Source: Saprospiraceae bacterium UBA6168 (GTDB lineage Bacteria; Bacteroidota; Bacteroidia; Chitinophagales; Saprospiraceae). Taken from it: DNA of 46,188 nucleotides. This document shows positions 24,930 through 32,792 of this stretch, one piece after another. A model generated the notes under the pieces. The model was not told where the DNA came from, searched no databases, and saw only the letters and a list, made by a program, of their open reading frames with translations. The DNA lies in NCBI GenBank assembly GCA_002435785.1, contig DIUC01000060.1, positions 1 through 46,188 of the forward strand, in the 5' to 3' direction. The number at the start of each line of letters is the position of its first letter. The first letter of the stretch is position 1. Made by a program: the position numbers and the translations under genes.

Positions 24930-25926
24930 ATTTCAACCCATCCCAGTATTTGCGGAGCAAACCCCAATAACCACGTATGGCTGCGAGTGCTTCGGGGTTA
25001 CCATTGGTGCCGCCCAACAGCGTCACCTTTAGTCGGACATTGGCTCGGTAGGCTTTGAAGAAAAGGAAAATGGCTTCGTCTTCCTGTACGATGATGCAGG
25101 GGTGCTCTTCTTGGTAAAAACGGAGCAGCGCCTCGGCGAGGTCGGGGCGGCCAAAAAAGTCGAAATCCATGCAGAGGAACGCCAGCTCGTTCAGCACGTC
25201 CAAGCGGCGCAGGTGCTGGTTGAACTCGATGCAGTCAAATACGATGGGTGTTTCTGTGAGGAAAATATTGCGGGAATGCAGGTCGCCGTGCCCGTCCACC
25301 CAGAAGCCCGTGTTCGCACGAGCCACCAATCGCTCCGAGTGTTGCTCCACAAAGCGGGGCATTGCCTCCCGCATCTCAGCGAACGCATTTGGCACGGACT
25401 CGCCCAGTGTGTCCAAGAGCTTTTTTTCATGGTGAAAAAGGTCGGCAAAATCCTCCACCAACGTCTCCGGCTTAAAATCGGGGTGCGGAAGGGCTTGGTT
25501 ACGATGGAAAACGGCTAATTGGTGCGCCAGTTTTTTCAGGTCACTTGGAGCGACCTTGCCCGCCCGCAGCAATTTGTCCAATTGGAGCGCATCATCCTCC
25601 CGGCGCATCCAGACGGTGAAATCGAGCGGCTCGTCCAGTTCGCCACCAATTTGCCACTGCCCGTTTTTAAACCCAACTGGCAGCACGCCGAGGTAGGTGT
25701 CAGGCGCTAGGCGGCGGTTGAGTTGCAGTTCTGCTTCGCAAAATTGGTGACGCAGGGCCAGTGTGCTGAAATCGAGGAAGTCAAAACGAACCGGCTTCTT
25801 GATTTTAAAGGCAAAATCGGGCGTCAGGATGACCCACGAAATATGCGTTTCGACGAGCCTCGCCTCCGCTGCATTGCCCGGAAAAGCGTGGCGTTCCAAG
25901 ATGTCATGTACCTGGTTTTTATCCAT
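24928..25926 (-). CDS. aminoglycoside phosphotransferase-like kinase
   Basis: The 332-residue protein from the ATG at 25926 has an APH/choline-kinase type catalytic loop (GHGDLHSRNIFL) and metal-binding aspartate strand (VFDCIEF), with an N-terminal lobe carrying a lysine in FAFKIKKPVRFDFLDF. It resembles the N-terminal half of proteins described as bifunctional APH/ATP-binding proteins. Its start overlaps the stop of the upstream P-loop kinase gene by eight bases, so the two halves that are fused elsewhere are here separate but coupled. The substrate is unknown; resistance to aminoglycosides should not be assumed. Confidence 0.82.
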   Translation of the reverse strand: MDKNQVHDILERHAFPGNAAEARLVETHISWVILTPDFAFKIKKPVRFDFLDFSTLALRHQFCEAELQLNRRLAPDTYLGVLPVGFKNGQWQIGGELDEPLDFTVWMRREDDALQLDKLLRAGKVAPSDLKKLAHQLAVFHRNQALPHPDFKPETLVEDFADLFHHEKKLLDTLGESVPNAFAEMREAMPRFVEQHSERLVARANTGFWVDGHGDLHSRNIFLTETPIVFDCIEFNQHLRRLDVLNELAFLCMDFDFFGRPDLAEALLRFYQEEHPCIIVQEDEAIFLFFKAYRANVRLKVTLLGGTNGNPEALAAIRGYWGLLRKYWDGLK

Positions 25927-26437
25927 GACCGATGTAACGATGAATGGCCTCAGCAAGCGACTCGGGCGAGGCACCTGCTGTGTCAATGGTCAAAAAAGGT
26001 GGCTCCATTGGCTCGAATGCAGCCTGTATTTTCTCCAGCACGGCCTCGTTCGCCTCACTGTCGGGACGGGGCGCCGACACCCGCTGCCGCAGTGTTTCTT
26101 CGGGTGCGGTGGCCAATATCCATTTGGTCGCAATACCCTGTTTTTCAGCCAATTCAGCAAAGGCTTGCCGCAGTTCTGCGCTGTAAAAAGTGCTGTCCAC
26201 CACCACCGTTTTGCCACTGGTGAGTGCAGCACGGGTACGGTCGAGCAGCTCCTCGTACACCCGTGCTTTATCTTCGGGACGGTAACTGCCCCACAGCCCC
26301 AACTCCCGGCGGATATGGTCGGAATTGAGATGAAGGACGCCATATCTTTTGGCGTAAGCCTTGGCGATGGTCGTTTTTCCGGTGCCGGGCAGCCCGGCGA
26401 TGAGGATTAGCATATCGGGCGGATTGTGTGAAAGCAT
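25919..26437 (-). CDS. AAA_33-type P-loop kinase
   Basis: The 172-residue protein has a Walker A motif (LILIAGLPGTGKTTIAKAYA), a DHIRRE motif, VVVDSTFYSAELRQAF as Walker B region, and an arginine-rich lid (RQRVSAPRPDSEANEAV), as in zeta-toxin/gluconate-kinase-like small kinases of the AAA_33 group. In many bacteria this domain is the C-terminal half of an APH-like fusion; here it is the upstream gene and overlaps the APH-like gene by eight bases. The ATG at 26437 or the one at 26413 could be the start. Substrate unknown. Confidence 0.8.
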   Translation of the reverse strand: MLSHNPPDMLILIAGLPGTGKTTIAKAYAKRYGVLHLNSDHIRRELGLWGSYRPEDKARVYEELLDRTRAALTSGKTVVVDSTFYSAELRQAFAELAEKQGIATKWILATAPEETLRQRVSAPRPDSEANEAVLEKIQAAFEPMEPPFLTIDTAGASPESLAEAIHRYIGHG

Positions 26438-26574
26438 CAAGATACAAATCTATTCAACCTGCAAATGTTTCAACATTGACAAGAATCAGTTAAGCACCTT
26501 GACCATCGTCATTGACTTGTCACGTATAGGACGGCAATATTGCACCATCGTTCACAAATAAAAAATAGAATATT

Positions 26575-26898
26575 ATGGGCCTATTAAAGCAATTCACAAA
26601 GTCAAGGAAGGCTTGCAAAGTCACCTTTTTGTTCCCAAAGGAAGCTGCAAATGGTGCCAAAGCGGTCGAAATACTTGGCGATTTCAACAATTGGGAAAAA
26701 GACCACGCTGTTCCCATGAAAATACACAACGGTGGCTTTAAGGCGACTGTCGAGTTGAGTCCAGGGCGTGATTACGAGTTTCGTTACCTGATTGACCAAC
26801 AAAAATGGGAAAACGACCCGGCTGCCGACAGGTATAACCCATCCCCTTTTGGGGTGGAGAACTCGGTCGTGGTGATACCGGACAAAATGGAAAGGTAG
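26575..26898 (+). CDS. CBM48/AMPK-type glycogen-binding domain protein
   Basis: The 107-residue protein is almost entirely one early-set domain of the CBM48 (isoamylase N-terminal) type: CKVTFLFPKEAANGAKAVEI, LGDFNNWEKDHAVPM, YEFRYLIDQQKWENDPAADR, NSVVVI. Such domains bind alpha-glucan in glycogen-metabolising enzymes and AMPK beta subunits. No catalytic domain is attached and there is no signal peptide, so it may be a cytoplasmic glycogen-binding or regulatory protein. It is followed 64 bp later by a 27-codon open frame. Confidence 0.85.
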   Translation: MGLLKQFTKSRKACKVTFLFPKEAANGAKAVEILGDFNNWEKDHAVPMKIHNGGFKATVELSPGRDYEFRYLIDQQKWENDPAADRYNPSPFGVENSVVVIPDKMER

Positions 26899-26962
26899 CT
26901 TAAACAGGCTTAAATCCGCTATAATTGGCGGGGCAATGTTTCACGCATTTAAATCCGATGCC

Positions 26963-27046
26963 ATGAAAAAGTTAATTAAATTCGTACTGGCCGCAATGTT
27001 TGTCAAGGGCGTAATCAATCGGTACCGTAAACATCAGATTGCATGA
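26963..27046 (+). CDS. 27-residue basic hydrophobic peptide
   Basis: ATG at 26963 opens a frame encoding MKKLIKFVLAAMF then VKGVINRYRKHQIA. It has a basic N-terminus, a hydrophobic centre and a basic tail, as in small membrane-associated peptides. A strong terminator lies 107 bp after its stop, so this DNA is likely transcribed, perhaps from the CBM48 gene's promoter. Translation is not proved; a small RNA is an alternative reading of the same transcript. Confidence 0.4.
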   Translation: MKKLIKFVLAAMFVKGVINRYRKHQIA

Positions 27047-27152
27047 AGCGGCCAAATTCATTTTTAGTTTGGGGGGAATGCAGGTAGGCATGTTCGTTAA
27101 TCCGGTCTATTCGTAAAGCCTCCAAATCAACCTGCTTTGCAGGTAGAAAGCG

Positions 27153-27192
27153 AGCAGGCAGCATGGCTTTGTTCATGCTGCCTGCTTTTTTT
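27153..27192 (+). terminator. strong intrinsic terminator
   Basis: AGCAGGCAGCATG (27153-27165) and CATGCTGCCTGCT (27174-27186) form a perfect 13-bp stem around an 8-base loop, followed by six or more T residues. Confidence 0.9.
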
Positions 27193-27223
27193 ATAATAGC
27201 AATAATGATGTATACTCAGCGCT

Positions 27224-27368
27224 AATAGGTTTTGTGCAAATCAAAAATTATGCGCCACTGCCCCTCCTCGCCGCCCCGAGAAATCGGGGCAGGCTCTTCG
27301 GCGGCTCGTCGGGGGAGAGGGTCTTTGGGGGCGTTCCGCCCCAAACCCCTATTTGCACAAAACCTATT
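27224..27368. mobile_element. 145-bp inverted-repeat element with nested palindromes
   Basis: AATAGGTTTTGTGCAAAT (27224-27241) and its exact reverse complement (27351-27368) bound the element. Inside are further hairpins, GCCCCGA...TCGGGGC and TTTGGGG...CCCCAAA (27324-27330 and 27339-27345). No transposase is present. A degenerate, shorter copy of the same ends is at 21323-21381. The remaining 107 bp to the next gene hold a 7-bp hairpin near 27448 but nothing else recognised. Confidence 0.6.
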
Positions 27369-27475
27369 TGCGTGAAGTATAATTACCATCATCATTCAAA
27401 AATGGCTAGATTACAGCAATCTGGGTGCTGCTTGTGTTAGCGCCATAGGCGTGACCCAGCATCACGCCGACACTT

Positions 27476-28393
27476 TCAACCTTGCTGGTCCATAGCCTTT
27501 TCCACCTCCATCCGGTACCCTACACCGTGCACGTTCGCAAGCTTCACCGTTGGGTCATTTTGCAAAATCTTGCGTAAGCGGGACACAAAAACGTCCAAGC
27601 TGCGGCCCACGATGATGCCCTCGTCTTCCCAAACGGCGGCAAGGATGGCGTCCCGCTCCAGCACTTGATTGGGGTTTTTTGCGAAAAAATGGAGCAGCTT
27701 GGCCTCCCGGAACGTGAGCGGTTGGCGGAGGTCGCCAGTTTGGACGTATTGGTTGGCCACGTCGAAGCTGGAATTGCCAAAGCGCAAGCGCAGGTCGCTG
27801 GGCGCTTCGCTCAATGCCTCACTTGCATGCAGCGGCTTGTCTTTTGCCCTTTTTTTGAAAAACGGAAAAGCAAAGGCCAGCCCGGCCAGCAAGGCAAGCC
27901 CCGCCAAAGCGGCGCCCTTTCCAGATGGATTTCCAGCCCTTTCGGGGAACGTCACCGACAAATTGTAACAGCCCGCTTTTTGCTCCCGCCCTCCACAGGG
28001 CTGCTCGCCCGCTTTTAGCGTTTCCTGCGAGTAGCCAAGCACCAGCAGGTTGTTCAGGCAGTCGTTGACGCTGACGTAGTATTTTTCCCGTATGCCGTAT
28101 TGTGCCAGCGCCTCCTCCAAAAGGCCGGGCAGGGTGTCGTAGCTGAAGTTGTTTTCGAGCCGGAGCAGGTACTCGCTTGCCGACACCCGCTCCACGGGCG
28201 GGATGGTCGAGGTCGTGTCCCCCGCCAAATCGAGCAGGCGGTCGGCGGCCTGCCGGATGGCGAGGTTGACCACCTTGGCAAACTGCCGCTCATCGAGTTC
28301 CGGCCTTTTGAACAAGCCCGATGCCTGCACGGCCAACAGTCCTGCCAGCAGCACGATGAATGGTAAACCTATTTTTCGGATGGCATTTTTCAT
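27476..28393 (-). CDS. membrane-bound winged-helix (OmpR-type) one-component regulator
   Basis: The 305-residue protein has two predicted membrane segments (about 10-27 and 161-178) bracketing a region of about 130 residues that should lie in the periplasm and contains three cysteines (DCLNNLL, QPCGG, AGCYNLS). After the second segment and a KKRAKDK stop comes a cytoplasmic winged-helix domain of the OmpR/PhoB effector type (LTFREAKLLHFFAKNPNQVL, DVFVSRLRKIL, VHGVGYRM). The DNA-binding domain is at the C-terminus, unlike ToxR or CadC where it is N-terminal. It is divergent from the exported protein at 28530, and four phased TTTTACA repeats in the shared upstream region are a plausible binding site. 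The signal may be periplasmic; this is inferred. Confidence 0.85.
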   Translation of the reverse strand: MKNAIRKIGLPFIVLLAGLLAVQASGLFKRPELDERQFAKVVNLAIRQAADRLLDLAGDTTSTIPPVERVSASEYLLRLENNFSYDTLPGLLEEALAQYGIREKYYVSVNDCLNNLLVLGYSQETLKAGEQPCGGREQKAGCYNLSVTFPERAGNPSGKGAALAGLALLAGLAFAFPFFKKRAKDKPLHASEALSEAPSDLRLRFGNSSFDVANQYVQTGDLRQPLTFREAKLLHFFAKNPNQVLERDAILAAVWEDEGIIVGRSLDVFVSRLRKILQNDPTVKLANVHGVGYRMEVEKAMDQQG

Positions 28394-28427
28394 TGCCCAA
28401 AAATACGCCTTGAAAAGGTGGCAAACC

Positions 28428-28469
28428 CTGTTTTACATTTCATTTACACTGTTTTACAGGGGTTTTACG
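28428..28469. promoter_or_regulatory. helically phased TTTTACA direct repeats, candidate operator
   Basis: TTTTACA at 28431-28437, ATTTACA at 28442-28448, TTTTACA at 28452-28458 and TTTTACG at 28463-28469 are spaced 11, 10 and 11 bp, about one helical turn. CTGTTTTACA is exactly duplicated 21 bp apart (28428-28437 and 28449-28458). OmpR-type proteins bind such tandem direct repeats, and the regulator gene starts 35 bp away on the other strand. Confidence 0.6.
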
Positions 28470-28489
28470 CCCTTTGGGCAAATGGCGGA

Positions 28490-28497
28490 TAGCTTTG
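28490..28497 (+). promoter_or_regulatory. candidate Bacteroidota -7 promoter element
   Basis: TAGCTTTG fits the Bacteroidota -7 consensus TAnnTTTG and lies 32 bp before the ATG at 28530, just downstream of the phased repeats. No good -33 TTG was found at the usual distance, which would fit activator dependence. Confidence 0.4.
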
Positions 28498-28529
28498 TCG
28501 CCTATTCCCTCACAAAAATTTATTGCAAA

Positions 28530-28940
28530 ATGAACATCGTTAAAACGCTTTTAATCGTGGCATTCAGCGCCGCCACCGCCTCAACGGGCTTTGCACAGGA
28601 GCATTTCACCAATTGCGCCGCCGCCTTTTTGGACAACAAAATGGTGGTGAGCGAATACTCGCCAGCGGGGATTTGCGAAATCCCGAAATCGGCTACCGGC
28701 GTACTGACCGTGCAGACCGCCGACCTCTCACCCCACGCCAGCTTGCCGACCGGGAAATTGGCCTTCAAAATTGCTCTCCGAGACCGCAACACGAAAACGC
28801 TGCTTTCTTTCTCCGACAAAACCTACAAGCAGGTGGACATCCAGTCAATCTTGGCGAAATGCCAACCCGGCGACGCCATCGTACTGCTCACCACGACCAA
28901 TGAATTTGCGCTGCCGCACCAGGAGATTTTGGTGAAGTAG
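28530..28940 (+). CDS. small exported protein of unknown function
   Basis: The 136-residue product starts with a signal peptide (MNIVKTLLIVAFSAATASTG, cleavage after FAQ). The mature part contains CAAAFLDNKMVVSEYSPAGI, FKIALRDRNTKTLLSF and DAIVLLTTTNEFALPHQEIL; I do not recognise a family. It is divergent from the membrane-bound regulator at 27476 and lies downstream of the phased repeats, so it may be the regulator's target or the partner it senses. The stop is six bases before a long palindrome at 28946-28993. A longer upstream frame exists but runs through the regulator gene on the other strand and is not credible. Confidence 0.7.
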   Translation: MNIVKTLLIVAFSAATASTGFAQEHFTNCAAAFLDNKMVVSEYSPAGICEIPKSATGVLTVQTADLSPHASLPTGKLAFKIALRDRNTKTLLSFSDKTYKQVDIQSILAKCQPGDAIVLLTTTNEFALPHQEILVK

Positions 28941-28945
28941 GGCTA

Positions 28946-28993
28946 AGCGCATGTTTGGGATTTGGTCACTTGACCAAATCCCAAACATGCGCT
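28946..28993. repeat. 48-bp near-perfect palindrome
   Basis: Two 23-bp arms, beginning AGCGCATGTTTGGG at 28946 and ending CCCAAACATGCGCT at 28993, are exact reverse complements around two central bases. It lies five bases after the stop of the exported-protein gene and lacks a T tract, so it may act as an mRNA 3'-end hairpin, a terminator or a dispersed palindromic repeat. Confidence 0.8.
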
Positions 28994-29100
28994 AATAGCC
29001 ACAAAAGCCATTTTATTAAGCCTTTTTGAATGAACATGCCCAACGTTGGGCTGTTTTATAGGTGTCTATTCAGGCAAAATCATTCTTAAAAACTATTGCC

Positions 29101-29520
29101 ATGAAAAAAATATTTTTTTCAATCTTCGTTCTTGCAGCCTTCCTTTTTGCTTGTAAAAAAGACAACAACGACTCTCGAAAAAGCGTAAAGCTCAATGAGG
29201 TATTCTCGCTGAAGGTCAACCAAACCGCCGAGCTTGAATCGGACGGCATGAGAATCACCTTGCTCGAAATCACCGAGGACAGCCGCTGTCCAACCAACAC
29301 CAACTGCTTTTGGCAGGGTAGGGTCATCGCAGAGTTTAAAGTGGAAAAGTCCGGTGAAACCCTGATAAAAATACTGACGGACAACCCGGAAAACGACCCA
29401 ATGCTTTCTACCTCGTTCACCGCATTTGGGCATTTGGTCAAATTGGAAGAGGTAACGCCATATCCTGATGGCAACCCGATTGCTCAGAAAGATTATGTGG
29501 TGAAGATTGAGATTGAATAG
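29101..29520 (+). CDS. lipoprotein of unknown function
   Basis: The 139-residue protein from the ATG at 29101 has a lipoprotein signal with lipobox cysteine in AFLFACKKD. The mature domain contains KLNEVFSLKVNQTAELESDG, ITLLEITEDSRCPTNTNCFW and a C-terminal YVVKIEIE strand, as in small Bacteroidota beta-sandwich lipoproteins with a C-P-x-N-x-x-C-x-W motif. No function can be assigned. A bidirectional terminator separates it from the convergent gene at 29613. Confidence 0.8.
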   Translation: MKKIFFSIFVLAAFLFACKKDNNDSRKSVKLNEVFSLKVNQTAELESDGMRITLLEITEDSRCPTNTNCFWQGRVIAEFKVEKSGETLIKILTDNPENDPMLSTSFTAFGHLVKLEEVTPYPDGNPIAQKDYVVKIEIE

Positions 29521-29540
29521 CACGTTTTTAACCAAAAAAG

Positions 29541-29577
29541 AAAACGCCACGGCGCTGCTGCGTCCGTGGCGTTTTTT
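29541..29577. terminator. bidirectional intrinsic terminator
   Basis: AAAACGCCACGG (29541-29552) and CCGTGGCGTTTT (29564-29575) form a perfect stem around 11 bases, with T-rich sequence on the right and A-rich sequence on the left, so it can serve both converging genes. Confidence 0.9.
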
Positions 29578-29612
29578 ATTTGGGGAAACTGAAATGCTCT
29601 CCAGTTTACTGC

Positions 29613-32600
29613 TTAATAGACCACCAACTTCATGGCCCTCGCCTCGCCGTTGCCATCGCTAATTTTGAACAAGTACAAGCCCCTTCCCAAGTATGGCAGC
29701 AAGCTAAAACTGGTCGTTCCGGCCTGCACCGCTCGCTCCCAATTACGGAGCATCCTACCGTTGACATCCCATATTTGGAACGATAGCTCCCGACCAGTTT
29801 TCGAGGAAGTTTCGAGGAAAATGGGCTGGCCGGACTTGACCGGATTGGGTGCTATTTTTATCGAAAAATCGGTGGCTTTCTGTACAACGGTGGCGCTAAC
29901 TTCTTCGATGGCGACGGTGGCGTTGTCCATGGTTGCGCCAGCCAATTTACAGTCTTCGACTATCACTTGAAACGGCAGCAGCGACTGTTCGAGGGTGAGC
30001 GGGGTGCTACTGCCGACGGGTGCAAGCGCATTAAAAACAAGGGTGAAAAGGGTGGTGCTGTCCGGGAGCGTCCCGGAAGTTTGGTTAGGCACGATGACCA
30101 GCATTTGCAACTGGCCAGTGGTAGTTGAATTCTTGTTATGCACGCCAAAAATTCCATCCTCAATACCCGAAAACGACAACATGGTTTCGTCCCAAACAAG
30201 CCCAAACTGAAACCCTTGCACGGATTGAAAACCATCGGCCTTAACATCCAACCTTACCTGGCCATTCGACAGTTCATTGGCGTTGAAATAAAAATGCGGC
30301 TTGAGAGTGGACGAATCCACCATGCTTTCATGGATGACATCTCCTGGTTTAATTGCCTTGAAGTCAATATTGTCAAAGCTTTCAGACAGTGTGTCAAACT
30401 GAATGGTTGTTGGTGCAAAATAGCCGCTTAACGGATCGGGAGCAGGCGGAAACTGGTAGCTGGCATCAATGAATTTCCAATATTGACCAGCGCTTCCCAC
30501 ATCTTGACCAATGGCCATCTTTTGTTGAACCACCATGTCGAATGTTGTTATGCCCCCGCTGCCGTTCAACTCTCCGGCCAAATATTGGAACGGCAAGTCT
30601 ATTGGGTCCAACCCAATGCTGAGGATAATCTTCCTGAGCGCCAGCACATCCAGCACTGTCACGTCCTTTTGCTTGTCCAAGTTCGGCTTGGTGGCAAAAA
30701 GTGTGTAATTCGCCGTGTCCAACTGTACAAACTCGTAGTAACCATCGGCATTTGTATAAACTGGACAAGTCGGCGCCAAGGTCATTTCCACGCCCTCCAC
30801 AGGTACGCCGTACCAAGTGCGCACATATCCCGACACGCTCAGGTCGCCGTCCGTGCCCGCCGACTGCACGAAGTCGTTGGCCACGGTGTGGTTATAATAG
30901 TTGGTGAAAACAGGCTCGTTGAAGTCAAAATAAATGGCCGCCTGGTTTTGGATGACCGTGCCGTTGCCGTTGGTGGCGGCCTGCGACACTTTGAAGTTCA
31001 GGAAGCCGTGCGAGGCCATTTCGTTCACGTTGCTGTCCGGCAGCATGATATTTGGGAAGGTGAACTGCACGACGCCATTGCCCAGCAGCGCAAAATCATA
31101 AGCATGGCTCGAAGCACCCGCCTGCACAGTGGCAGGGTCGAGCGAAACCGGGAGCGTGTCCCGTACCACGACGGTAAAAGCGGTATCAGTGCCAGTGTTT
31201 TGGAAGCGTATTCGGTATTCGATGTCCGTGCCTGACTCGATGAAATGAGCTGCGCAAAAGCCGTTGGGATAGCCTGTCTTGTCGTTGGGGTCGTAGCTGC
31301 CAACGTTCGGCTGGCAGTCCACATCGGTAAACGGGCTGGGGTCGCCCTGCGGGAACTGCGTCACGAAACCGAGGCTAAACGTGCCGCTGCCGTTCATCCC
31401 GCAGCCTTCCAAACTTGCCGCCGTCGGGCCATTGAACGGGCTGGTCTGCCCATTTTTCACCTCCACCCGCCAAGTGGCGCCATTGGCCGGAACGGCCACC
31501 ACATAGCTCCCGCCCGCATCGAGCTGGATGGGGCTGCCTTCGAAGTTCACCATGTCGTCTTCGATGACGATGAACGGGACGGCCGTGGCCATGTCGTCGC
31601 CGATATTGGTGATGGTAAAGCGCACGGAGTCGCCGTCGCAACTGCCCGTCACGTCGAGGATGGAGCCGTCCCAGAGCGGGTTCACGGGCTGGCAGATTAC
31701 ATCGGGGAAGATATGCGCCTCGGTGCAGTGGGTCTGGCCGAGCACGGCGTCGCAGCTCACCAGCACGGTCAGCGAGAAGTCGCCGCACTGCCCCACGGCC
31801 ACATCGCCAATGGGGAAGGTGTAGGTTTGGCCGTTCGCCGTCGTCCACGGAATGCTGCTGCCCACCGCCGAGAGGAAGGGGTCGAGCGTCACCTCCACGT
31901 ATGCGTCTTCTGCGGGGATGGTGCCTTGGTTGCAATAGTGGATATGGTAGGTGGAGTTGAAGCAGCGGCGGAGGAAGGGGGCGGCGACGTCCACTTGCAA
32001 ATTTGGGCACCCATCCAATGGCTGTGCTGCAAAATCCACAATCATTTGTTCTCCTTCGGCAATATTCAATGTTTGAGGAGATGGACAAGCAACCCATAAA
32101 TTATTTGGAGGGGTAATCAAAGAAACGGTATAGATGCCTGGCTGCCCACTGAAATTAAATTCGCCAGCTAAGTTGGTAGTTCGATAGTAAACGCTATTGT
32201 TTCCGACAATTTTCACCTTCCAATTTTCAAGCCCGGGTTCTCCTTGTTCTTGGGCGCAATTGCTGTCAATGTCATTGAAAACGTTGCCTTTGATTTGTCC
32301 GAAATTGGAACAGATTGGGCTTTGGAATAAAATTACAGGATTTCCATTTCCGTCGTATGACTGATTAGAAATTATTGAACCGTTGATTAATATTGGCGAA
32401 TTAGCTCCAAACGGTGAATGAAATTTGATGGAAAAAAGCCTATCACAGTCATTTAATGTGACACCAACAACATTTGGATCTGCCCAACCAACTACTAAAT
32501 AGCCACTTCCGGTTAGAGTGGTTCCAATGTTACCACTAGACAAACCCGACAATCCATACCCATCGACATATTTGAATTGTAACTCAGTTGGTGCCCACTG

Positions 32601-32792
32601 TGCAGTAAATTGAAAAGACAGTACTTCTTGGAAATTATGCACCAAGAAATCTGCGGTAACTTCATCGCCATTTTGGGTGGTAACGACGGTTATGCTCCAA
32701 TCAGCCTTCGCCAAAAACGGCAACAAAAAAGCCAACGACAGGGCAAGCAAGCACTTGCGAAAAGGGTTTGTAAAACTGAACAATCTCATCAT
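29613..32792 (-). CDS. multidomain surface protein with cohesin-like, dockerin-like and T9SS domains
   Basis: The protein of about 1059 residues starts with MMRLFSFTNPFRKCLLALSL, a signal peptide; an ATG at 32825 would add 11 residues. Approximate order: a cohesin-like beta-sandwich (VLSFQFTAQWAPTELQFKYV), an SdrD-like B domain (IKGNVFNDIDSNCAQEQGEP), DUF11-like repeats (FQNTGTDTAFTVVVRDTLPV), a carboxypeptidase-regulatory-like domain (GYVRTWYGVPVEGVEMTLAP), a dockerin-like pair (VTVLDVLALRKIILSIGLDP, ITTFDMVVQQKMAIGQ), a second cohesin-like domain (VQGFQFGLVWDETMLSFSGI) and a T9SS sorting domain (IAPNPVKSG to KLVVY). It should be exported and cell-surface attached. Having both cohesin- and dockerin-like modules in one chain suggests self-association or scaffold binding, which is inferred. 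Confidence 0.85.
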   Translation of the reverse strand: MMRLFSFTNPFRKCLLALSLAFLLPFLAKADWSITVVTTQNGDEVTADFLVHNFQEVLSFQFTAQWAPTELQFKYVDGYGLSGLSSGNIGTTLTGSGYLVVGWADPNVVGVTLNDCDRLFSIKFHSPFGANSPILINGSIISNQSYDGNGNPVILFQSPICSNFGQIKGNVFNDIDSNCAQEQGEPGLENWKVKIVGNNSVYYRTTNLAGEFNFSGQPGIYTVSLITPPNNLWVACPSPQTLNIAEGEQMIVDFAAQPLDGCPNLQVDVAAPFLRRCFNSTYHIHYCNQGTIPAEDAYVEVTLDPFLSAVGSSIPWTTANGQTYTFPIGDVAVGQCGDFSLTVLVSCDAVLGQTHCTEAHIFPDVICQPVNPLWDGSILDVTGSCDGDSVRFTITNIGDDMATAVPFIVIEDDMVNFEGSPIQLDAGGSYVVAVPANGATWRVEVKNGQTSPFNGPTAASLEGCGMNGSGTFSLGFVTQFPQGDPSPFTDVDCQPNVGSYDPNDKTGYPNGFCAAHFIESGTDIEYRIRFQNTGTDTAFTVVVRDTLPVSLDPATVQAGASSHAYDFALLGNGVVQFTFPNIMLPDSNVNEMASHGFLNFKVSQAATNGNGTVIQNQAAIYFDFNEPVFTNYYNHTVANDFVQSAGTDGDLSVSGYVRTWYGVPVEGVEMTLAPTCPVYTNADGYYEFVQLDTANYTLFATKPNLDKQKDVTVLDVLALRKIILSIGLDPIDLPFQYLAGELNGSGGITTFDMVVQQKMAIGQDVGSAGQYWKFIDASYQFPPAPDPLSGYFAPTTIQFDTLSESFDNIDFKAIKPGDVIHESMVDSSTLKPHFYFNANELSNGQVRLDVKADGFQSVQGFQFGLVWDETMLSFSGIEDGIFGVHNKNSTTTGQLQMLVIVPNQTSGTLPDSTTLFTLVFNALAPVGSSTPLTLEQSLLPFQVIVEDCKLAGATMDNATVAIEEVSATVVQKATDFSIKIAPNPVKSGQPIFLETSSKTGRELSFQIWDVNGRMLRNWERAVQAGTTSFSLLPYLGRGLYLFKISDGNGEARAMKLVVY

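Noticed and set aside
24928..25926. Aminoglycoside resistance gene
   Set aside because: The protein has the APH-type catalytic loop, but its pairing with an AAA_33-type kinase places it in an uncharacterised group; resistance cannot be claimed.
27448..27467. Hairpin GGCGTGA/TCACGCC as terminator of the minus-strand regulator
   Set aside because: No T tract follows in the direction of transcription and the stem is only seven base pairs.
28149..28529. Long upstream extension of the exported protein at 28530
   Set aside because: It runs antisense through the regulator gene and would remove the signal peptide from the N-terminus.
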